Of a DNA stretch of 51,916 bases, positions 46,095-51,916 are shown in pieces (the stretch's first letter is position 1; each line of letters begins with the position of its first letter). The translations under genes were made by a program, and so were the position numbers. The stretch lies in assembly GCA_018698675.1 (NCBI GenBank), contig JABIPA010000032.1, positions 1 to 51,916 of the forward strand, written 5' to 3'. The notes below the pieces were generated by a model. It saw only the letters and a program-made list of their open reading frames with translations, did no database searches and was not told the DNA's origin. Source of the DNA: a bacterium. Lineage in GTDB: Bacteria; Margulisbacteria; Marinamargulisbacteria; JABIPA01.

Positions 46095-46164
46095 CATTTA
46101 ACCTGTTTTAACTCAAATCATCAATGATCTGGGTGTTGTTTTTGTTTGGAAACAAGATTGTTGT

Positions 46165-46645
46165 ATGAAAATTTTTAATCGATTTTTTTTAGCAATTTTA
46201 CTTTTTTTATATTCTCTTCTTTTATATATTCATAAAATTTAGCTATCTTTCCGTAATTGGTGTTGATAAATACGAAACCAAAAAAGGTGTTAAAGATCGA
46301 TTTATTTCTAGGTCGATTTTCTCTGTAGAGTTATGGATAGCGCCATGTATGTTCTGAAAAAGCATCGATGATTAGTTTTAGAAGCTATGGGGGAAAACGA
46401 TTAAAACCTTTTGGCTTTTTTTGCGACTATTACCCAGTTAAGCCATTTAGTTTTCATGGTAGCTATATTATGTCTTGGTCACTACCAGAAAGTAAGAAAG
46501 CTTCTTCGTTTTACTCTTCTGAAATTGGGGGGCAGATGTACATGTTTTAAATTTGTCATATGGAGCAGTATATCGATTGTTTGGGTTTTATGGATATTTA
46601 CGGAAGTCTTTATATTTTCGGGTATCTACGGTGTATAATTTTTAA
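46165..46645 (+). pseudogene. Decayed exported beta-barrel-like gene (>=3 frameshifts)
   Basis: Pieces in different frames follow one another. 46165: a signal-peptide-like start (MKIFNRFFLAILLFLYSLLL) closed by a stop. Next IGVDKYETKKGVKDRF...VELWIAPCMF (stop at 46355). Next ISFRSYGGKRLKPFG...SEIGG (46371 on), which breaks at a six-G run (46527-46532). A +1 shift there continues as ADVHVLNLSYGAVYRLFGFYG...STVYNF, ending in Phe like an outer-membrane barrel. So one exported protein seems to have decayed. No family was recognised. Confidence 0.6.
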
Positions 46646-46721
46646 TTAATTTATTTTTCTTGGTGAAGAATAAGCTTGGGATTTTTTGTGTTTTATTTGC
46701 ATTTTTGAATTCTTTCTTATC

Positions 46722-46750
46722 TTGACCTTAAGATATTGAATTGGTAAAAT
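46722..46750 (+). promoter_or_regulatory. Predicted sigma-70 promoter P1 of nusA operon
   Basis: TTGACC, 17-base spacer, TAAAAT. Predicted start ~46757, ~77 bases before the leader hairpin and ~148 before nusA. Confidence 0.65.
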
Positions 46751-46803
46751 TATTTTGTTAATTTAATCTAAAATTGATCTTTAAAATTAATTTTTTGATT
46801 GTT

Positions 46804-46833
46804 TTGACAGTTTAATTAAGCACTTTTTATAAA
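46804..46833 (+). promoter_or_regulatory. Predicted sigma-70 promoter P2 of nusA operon
   Basis: TTGACA, 18-base spacer, TATAAA. Predicted start ~46840, which is inside the 5' arm of the terminator-like hairpin. Confidence 0.55.
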
Positions 46834-46890
46834 GGCTGCTTCTCCTAATAATCGGTTATGATTAGATTGGAGACAGCCATTTTTTTTATT
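46834..46890 (+). terminator. Terminator-like hairpin (attenuator) in the nusA leader
   Basis: GGCTG (46834-46838) pairs with CAGCC (46874-46878), TCTCC with GGAGA inside it, and TAAT with ATTA at the top, with small bulges. Eight T residues follow at once (46880-46887). It ends 15 bases before nusA, leaving room only for the ribosome-binding site, so it is an attenuator rather than a terminator of an upstream gene. Confidence 0.7.
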
Positions 46891-46904
46891 TACCGAGGAA
46901 GAAA

Positions 46905-48281
46905 ATGATACTAATTGATAATTTTAGACAAGTAACAGCTCAAATTGAAAGCGAAAGAGGTGTTCCTAGAGAAGTTTTGATTTCTGCAATTGAACAGGCT
47001 CTAGTCGCTGCATGTAGAAGAAAAGTAACGGAAGAAGCAATTTTGGAAGCAACTATCGATCCTGATTCAGGAGAGGCAAATATCTTTCAGGTTTTTGAAG
47101 TTGTAGATGAAGTTGAAGACGAAGATCTTCATATGAAGGTTGAGGACGCTCGAAGAAAAGACCCTAGCGTGGGAGTCGGATCTCAAATTAAAGTAAATAT
47201 TACGCCTTCCGATTTTGGAAGAATCGCTGCTTTGACGGCAAAGCAAGTTATTGTTCAAAGAATAAGAGAAGCTGAAAAGCAATCTATTTTTGAAGAATTT
47301 AAGGACAAGATTGGTACTGTTTTAATAGGAACTGTTCAACGTGTAGAAGGTGATAACTACCTTGTTAATTTGGGTCGGTCTGAAGCTATTTTAAATAGAC
47401 GAGATCAGATTCCTGGGGAAACATTAAGTGTTAAAGAAAAAGTAAGAGTGTTTTTGTCTAATATAGATATGACTCCTAGAGGTCCTCTTTTACGTATTTC
47501 TAGAAGTCACCCTGGGTTATTGAAATGCTTGTTTCATTTGGAAATTCCAGAAATTTCTGACGGAATTATTGAGGTTAAAAGTGTTAGTCGTGAGCCTGGT
47601 GTTAGAGCCAAAGTTGCGGTTAAATCTAATAACGCTTCTATAGGAGCTGTTGGAACATGCGTTGGTCATTTAGGAGGGCGTATTCAATCGATTATTAGAG
47701 AATTGGGTAGAGAAAAAATAGATGTTCTTGAATGGTCTGAAGTACCTGAATCGTTTATTGCTAATGCTTTGAAGCCTGCGAAAATTGCTGATGTAACATT
47801 GTTAGATGTTGAGGAAAAAACTGCGGTTGTAGTTGTAGCTAAAGACCAATTGTCTTTGGCAATTGGTAAATATGGTGTGAATGTACGCCTTTCAGTTAAA
47901 TTGACTGGATGGAAACTAGATATTGTCAGTGAAGAAGAATATTCTAGACGGCAGGATGAGTTTAAGCCTAAGAATCAGTTATCTATGGCGGATAGGATTC
48001 GATTGAATCAAGAAGCTAATGGTGAAAATGAAGAAGAGTCAGGAGAATTATCCTTGGCAGAAAAGCTTAAAATGGCGAGATTAAAAATGGAAGAGGAAGA
48101 AGCCTCTCAGTCTTCAGAAGACGAAGGTCTGACAATAGCTGAGTTCTCAGGAATTGTTGGGTTGAGTGAAGATGAAATTAAAGCATATGCAGAAGAATGT
48201 GGTTTTGGGACGGTTGATGATGAAACTGCCCTAAGCCCTGAGCAAATGGAAACGTTGAAGAGTAAGATTAAAAACAAATAA
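46905..48281 (+). CDS. nusA: Transcription termination/antitermination factor NusA
   Basis: 458 residues: N-terminal RNAP-binding domain (~1-125), S1 domain (IGTVLIGTVQRVEGDNYLVNLG), two KH domains (VKSNNASIGAVGTCVGHLGGRI with GRIQSIIREL; KDQLSLAIGKYGVNVRLSVKLTG) and a ~100-residue acidic C-terminal extension unlike the E. coli repeats. NusA binds RNA polymerase and controls pausing and termination. rimP, the usual gene upstream, is absent. Followed by infB after 19 bases. Confidence 0.97.
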   Translation: MILIDNFRQVTAQIESERGVPREVLISAIEQALVAACRRKVTEEAILEATIDPDSGEANIFQVFEVVDEVEDEDLHMKVEDARRKDPSVGVGSQIKVNITPSDFGRIAALTAKQVIVQRIREAEKQSIFEEFKDKIGTVLIGTVQRVEGDNYLVNLGRSEAILNRRDQIPGETLSVKEKVRVFLSNIDMTPRGPLLRISRSHPGLLKCLFHLEIPEISDGIIEVKSVSREPGVRAKVAVKSNNASIGAVGTCVGHLGGRIQSIIRELGREKIDVLEWSEVPESFIANALKPAKIADVTLLDVEEKTAVVVVAKDQLSLAIGKYGVNVRLSVKLTGWKLDIVSEEEYSRRQDEFKPKNQLSMADRIRLNQEANGENEEESGELSLAEKLKMARLKMEEEEASQSSEDEGLTIAEFSGIVGLSEDEIKAYAEECGFGTVDDETALSPEQMETLKSKIKNK

Positions 48282-48300
48282 TGAGGATAAGTTTAGCACT

Positions 48301-50259
48301 ATGAAACTGATTGAGTTAGCAAGAGAATTAAGAAAACCAGCCCGAGAGTTAATTAAAGTATTGTCCATGCAGGGCATTAAGGTTAAAAAGCCTGCTAGTA
48401 AATTGAATGAACGATCTATCAAGATATTGAGAGATTTATATTCAACTAAAAAGGTGTCAGAGGCTGTTGTTATAGAGACTGATGGTCCGATTATTATTAA
48501 AAAAGGTGACAAATTCGTTGTAAAGGATTTTGCTGACAAAATGGGGATAGAGTTATCCACTATTATGAAAGCTATTCTTGAATTGGGTTTTCTATTAAAT
48601 ATGAATTCTGCTATCGAAAATGATGTTGCTGTTAAAATTGGTGAAAAACTTGGTGTTGAAGTTAAGGTAGAAAAAGAAATTATTGGTCAGGATCAGACAA
48701 TAAAAGATCAAGTAGATCAAATTCGAATTGACGAGATTGACGCAGATCCTGAAACTCTTTCTGATCGTCCACCTGTTATTACCATAATGGGACACGTCGA
48801 TCACGGTAAAACATTATTATTGGATACTATTCGTAAATCTAATGTTGTTGCTGAAGAAAAAGGCGGTATTACTCAGCATATTGGTGCTTATCAGGTTGAG
48901 TTTTCTGGTAAAAAACTAACATTTTTGGATACCCCTGGGCATGCTGCTTTTACGGCAATTAGGGCAAGAGGAAGTCAGTTAACGGATATTACAATACTAG
49001 TTGTCGCTGCAGATGAAGGTGTTAAGCCTCAAACTGAGGAGGCCATTCATCATGCTAAAGCGGCTAATGTTCCGATAATTGTTGCTTTGAATAAAATTGA
49101 TAAACCAGATGCGAATGTTGAACAAGTTAAGCAAGAATTAGCTAAACATGATTTAGTTGCTGAAGACTGGGGCGGTAAAACGATTATGGTTCCTTTGTCA
49201 GCTAAATCTGGCAAAGGCATTGATGATTTGTTGGATATGTTAGTTTTAGTATCAGAAATGCTTGAACTTAAGGCTGTTTCAAGTGGAGATGCCAAAGCTA
49301 TTGTAATTGAATCTAAGCTATCTAAGAAAAAAGGACCTGTTGCGACTGTGTTGGTTAAAACGGGGATTCTTAAAGTTGGCGATAGTTTTGCATTAGGTTC
49401 TTCGTCTGGAAAAGTTAGAGCATTAGTTTCGGATTCGGGAGATTCTCTAAAAGAAGCAATGCCAGGACGTCCTGTTGAAATACTAGGTATTTCGGAGGTA
49501 CCAAGCCCCGGGGATTTATTGGAAGTTGTTAATGACGAGAAAAAATTAAAAGCTATTGTTGAACAGAAACGTTTGTTTGATGCGGATATTAAGAAAAAGG
49601 TTGTGACAGGCGCTTCTCTTGAATCTTTAGCAAAAAAAGTAGAACTAGGTGAAACAGGACAATTAAAGCTTATTCTTAAAGGCGATGTTAATGGATCTTT
49701 GGAAGCTATAGCTGTTTCTATTAGCCAGCTTGAGTCTGAGGATATAGCTGTTTCTATTGTCCATTCAGCAACGGGGCAAGTAACTGAAAATGATGTAATG
49801 TTGGCTGTAGCTTCTCAATCTATGATTATTGCATTTAATGTAGATGTAAGTGTTGATATCCAGCAGCTCGCGGACGAAAACTCTATACAAATTAAACCTT
49901 ATGGCATTATTTATAAAATTATTGAAGATATTGAAAAAACTTTATCTGGTATGTTTACTCCTGAAATCAAAGAAGTTGAAATTGGTCGTGCCGAAGTTAG
50001 GCAAGTATATAGTTTTTCAAAGTTAGGTTTCATTTTAGGTTCACACGTATCAGAAGGAAAAATGGTTCGAAATAGTATTGTTCGTGTTTATCGAGATAAA
50101 GCTGAAATTTTTTCTGGGAAATTGTCATCTTTGAAACGTTTTAAAGACGATGTTAAAGAAGTTCTTTCTGGATTCGAATGTGGAATTGTACTAGATGGCA
50201 TAAAAGACGTAAAAGAAGGCGACGTTGTTGCTAGTTTCAAGCTTGAAGAAGTAAAATAA
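48301..50259 (+). CDS. infB: Translation initiation factor IF-2
   Basis: 652 residues, on the short side because the N-terminal extension is small. One IF2-N-type motif (KLIELARELRKPARELIKVL) precedes the GTPase domain: GHVDHGKT (G1), GGITQHIGAYQV (G2), DTPGHAAF (G3), NKIDKPDAN (G4) and SAKSGKGID (G5), then domains II-IV ending GIVLDGIKDVKEGDVVASF. It brings initiator tRNA to the ribosome. ylxR/rplGA, often between nusA and infB, are absent. Confidence 0.98.
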   Translation: MKLIELARELRKPARELIKVLSMQGIKVKKPASKLNERSIKILRDLYSTKKVSEAVVIETDGPIIIKKGDKFVVKDFADKMGIELSTIMKAILELGFLLNMNSAIENDVAVKIGEKLGVEVKVEKEIIGQDQTIKDQVDQIRIDEIDADPETLSDRPPVITIMGHVDHGKTLLLDTIRKSNVVAEEKGGITQHIGAYQVEFSGKKLTFLDTPGHAAFTAIRARGSQLTDITILVVAADEGVKPQTEEAIHHAKAANVPIIVALNKIDKPDANVEQVKQELAKHDLVAEDWGGKTIMVPLSAKSGKGIDDLLDMLVLVSEMLELKAVSSGDAKAIVIESKLSKKKGPVATVLVKTGILKVGDSFALGSSSGKVRALVSDSGDSLKEAMPGRPVEILGISEVPSPGDLLEVVNDEKKLKAIVEQKRLFDADIKKKVVTGASLESLAKKVELGETGQLKLILKGDVNGSLEAIAVSISQLESEDIAVSIVHSATGQVTENDVMLAVASQSMIIAFNVDVSVDIQQLADENSIQIKPYGIIYKIIEDIEKTLSGMFTPEIKEVEIGRAEVRQVYSFSKLGFILGSHVSEGKMVRNSIVRVYRDKAEIFSGKLSSLKRFKDDVKEVLSGFECGIVLDGIKDVKEGDVVASFKLEEVK

Positions 50260-50262
50260 CTC

Positions 50263-50610
50263 GTGTCTAAGAAAAATCGAATTGAATCGTTAATTAGGGA
50301 ATGTGTTTCTGAAATATTGAGACGAACGATTAACAACGAAAAAATTGGGTTTATTAGTATTACAGGCGTTAAACTATCGAGTGATGGTTCTTACGCATGG
50401 ATTTACTATAGTCAAATTGGTACGGAAGAAGAAAAACGGAAAACAAAGTACGCGTTAAAATCTGCTTCTAAATTTATAAAAGGTGAATTTGGTAAAATGG
50501 TTCGAATTAAAACAGTTCCGAACATGCGTTTTACTTATGATGATTCTCTTGAACGTGGCGTTCATATAATTCAAAAACTAAATGAGCTTTCGCCGGAACA
50601 GAATGACTAG
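50263..50610 (+). CDS. rbfA: Ribosome-binding factor A
   Basis: 115 residues, KH-like fold: RIESLIRECVSEILRR, IGFISITGVKLSSDGSYAWI, the ALKSASKFIKGEFGK and FTYDDSLERGVHI segments. It matures the 30S 16S rRNA 5' end. GTG start, 3 bases after infB: the conserved nusA-infB-rbfA order. Confidence 0.95.
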   Translation: MSKKNRIESLIRECVSEILRRTINNEKIGFISITGVKLSSDGSYAWIYYSQIGTEEEKRKTKYALKSASKFIKGEFGKMVRIKTVPNMRFTYDDSLERGVHIIQKLNELSPEQND

Positions 50611-50612
50611 TA

Positions 50613-51599
50613 ATGACTCCATCAGACCTTTTTGATCTACTTTCTCCAGAAAAACAAAATTTTTTATTAGTCACTCATAAATTTCCTGATCACGATGCTA
50701 TTGGGTCGTTATTGTCTATGGCTCAAATGTTAAAAAAACAAGGTCATACCGTTAAATGTTGGGTTCCTGAATTTGATGAACGTGAATTTGGGTGGCTTCC
50801 AGGAAAAGAATTGATTAGCGAACAATTGGGTTTTTTTGTTGGGTCTAGTGACTTAGGAACAGGGACTTCTAAAGACACCTATGATTTTGTGATATCTTTG
50901 GATGCGTCTAATTTTGATAGAATCCCGAATAATGAACAATTGATTCCTGTTTTAAAAAATGTTCCTTTAATTAATATAGATCATCATATGGATAATTCTC
51001 ATTATGGGGCCTACAACTATGTTGTTGATTTGTCTTCTGTTGGAGAAGTACTATTTCAATTGTTTTTTAGTTGGGGGTGGGACGTAGATGCTTCTGTAGC
51101 GACTTGTTTATATGCAGCGATTTGCACAGATACAGGACGATTTTTATTTGATAATACGACAGGTGCCACGTTAATAGCTGCTGGAGCGCTTATTAATAAA
51201 GGGGCGGATAGACACTTGGTATCTCGTAAAATTTATGAATCGAAGTCTCAAACTGATTTTTCCATTTTATTGTTGGCTTTAAAAAATCTTGTTGTTAATG
51301 AATCGCTAAGTTACGGATACAGTTTTTTACCGTTTCCTAGTCCTGATTCTAAAGCGAAACCTATCGATTTTATCAGACAATGTGCCGATATTGATATTGC
51401 TTTGGTTTTTCAAGAAATTGAACAAGATGTGATTAAAATAAGTTTGAGGTCGAAGGAATCGTTCGATGTTCAGTTATTTTCGGCTCAATTTGGCGGCGGC
51501 GGGCATAAGAAGGCTTCCGGGATTATGCTAAAGGGTTCTTTAGACGACGTTATTCAACGAGTTATCAATGCGCTTGAATCTTCCATCAACTCTATCTGA
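50613..51599 (+). CDS. DHH-family phosphoesterase, NrnA-like
   Basis: 328 residues: DHH domain with HKFPDHDAIGSL, NIDHHMDN (the DHH motif) and TDTGRF, then DHHA1 with GGGGHKKASGI. NrnA-type enzymes degrade short RNAs (nanoRNA) and/or 3'-phosphoadenosine 5'-phosphate. The rbfA-nrnA-truB order is common in Firmicutes and cyanobacterial relatives. It starts 2 bases after rbfA and overlaps truB by 32 bases. Confidence 0.92.
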   Translation: MTPSDLFDLLSPEKQNFLLVTHKFPDHDAIGSLLSMAQMLKKQGHTVKCWVPEFDEREFGWLPGKELISEQLGFFVGSSDLGTGTSKDTYDFVISLDASNFDRIPNNEQLIPVLKNVPLINIDHHMDNSHYGAYNYVVDLSSVGEVLFQLFFSWGWDVDASVATCLYAAICTDTGRFLFDNTTGATLIAAGALINKGADRHLVSRKIYESKSQTDFSILLLALKNLVVNESLSYGYSFLPFPSPDSKAKPIDFIRQCADIDIALVFQEIEQDVIKISLRSKESFDVQLFSAQFGGGGHKKASGIMLKGSLDDVIQRVINALESSINSI

Positions 51600-51916
51600 G
51601 CCGGCTGGCTATCTTTTTATTAATAAATCAGAAGGAGTCACCTCTTTCTCGGTAGTAGGTAAGGTGCGAAAGTGCCTTGGTGTTAAAAAGGTTGGATTTG
51701 CAGGGACTCTTGATCCATTTAGTTCTGGCTTGTTAATAATGGGTGTTGGTAGAAATTTTACTAAACATATGGATGGCTTCCATCTGTTACCTAAGACGTA
51801 TAAAGTTGTTATGGTTTTAGGGATTACGACTGATACTTTGGATAGTTATGGAAAGGTTTCATCAATAGACGAGTCTTTTAGAGATAAAGTTTTGGACGTT
51901 GATCAGGTTCGTTCGA
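51568..51916 (+). CDS. truB: tRNA pseudouridine-55 synthase TruB, 5' part (cut by window end)
   Basis: The frame from ATG 51568 is open to the window end (116 codons) and reads AGYLFINKSEGVTSFSVVGK, then GFAGTLDPFSSGLLIMGVG with the catalytic Asp of the GTLDP motif, and FTKHMDGFHLLPKTYKVVM. It makes pseudouridine at position 55 of tRNAs. It overlaps the DHH gene by 32 bases. The 3' part is outside the window. Confidence 0.95.
   Translation, partial: MRLNLPSTLSEPAGYLFINKSEGVTSFSVVGKVRKCLGVKKVGFAGTLDPFSSGLLIMGVGRNFTKHMDGFHLLPKTYKVVMVLGITTDTLDSYGKVSSIDESFRDKVLDVDQVRS

Overview
The window is AT-rich, densely coded chromosomal DNA from a bacterium with two membranes. Envelope genes point to a diderm: bamA, ompH/skp, lpxD, hldD, beta-barrel proteins and lipoproteins. 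Other features are more typical of Firmicutes or deep-branching lineages: a PASTA-domain kinase-like protein, a divIC/ftsB plus S1-protein pair right after enolase, the short HisG plus HisZ pair, a CIRCE/HrcA-type groE operator, and a BamA with only about three POTRA domains, as in cyanobacterial Omp85. The mixture fits an uncultured lineage near Cyanobacteria/Margulisbacteria, but this is inference; no 16S gene is present.

Layout. Bases 1-870: 3' end of a DEAD-box helicase and its terminator. 958-3975: a minus-strand three-gene cassette (GyrI-like, EVE domain, WYL regulator) divergent from arsC and a GNAT acetyltransferase. 4208-13416: a long minus-strand run read as lipoprotein, secG, bamA, ompH, lpxD, barrel protein, HicB-like protein, thrS, infC, rpmI, rplT, bifunctional nuclease and tRNA-Arg, joining outer-membrane biogenesis to translation. 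13621-16704: two unknown small proteins, then hisZ-hisG-yqeG (minus). 16780-23729: tRNA-Leu, an SH3-like lipoprotein, eno, ftsB, an S1 protein, a PQQ-like beta-propeller protein, a PASTA pseudokinase and ribD. 23927-28418: tRNA-Leu, a possible deaminase-fold protein, an orphan flagellar-rod-like protein, and hisD and purC (minus). 28591-30781: promoter, CIRCE, groES-groEL, terminator. 30845-34138: an RCC1-like pseudogene and topB. 34158-40604 (minus): a 29-residue-repeat protein, clpB (with a sigma-54-type promoter), infA and rpoD. 40701-46094: pdxJ (minus), hldD, mreB, a GspE/PilB-type ATPase and tsaC. 46165-46904: a decayed outer-membrane protein gene and a nusA leader with two promoters and a terminator-like hairpin. 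46905-51916: nusA, infB, rbfA, an nrnA-like DHH phosphoesterase and truB (cut by the window end).

Most genes are housekeeping. The signals most worth a second look are regulatory or degenerate: an apparent AUA start codon for infC with a competing-hairpin leader, a consensus sigma-54 promoter before clpB, an attenuator-like nusA leader in which the downstream promoter should bypass the hairpin, a PASTA receptor whose kinase domain lacks its catalytic residues, a 29-residue repeat protein with a recent 348-bp internal duplication, a possible deaminase-fold orphan, and two frameshifted pseudogenes. No prophage, insertion sequence, CRISPR array or defence island was seen.
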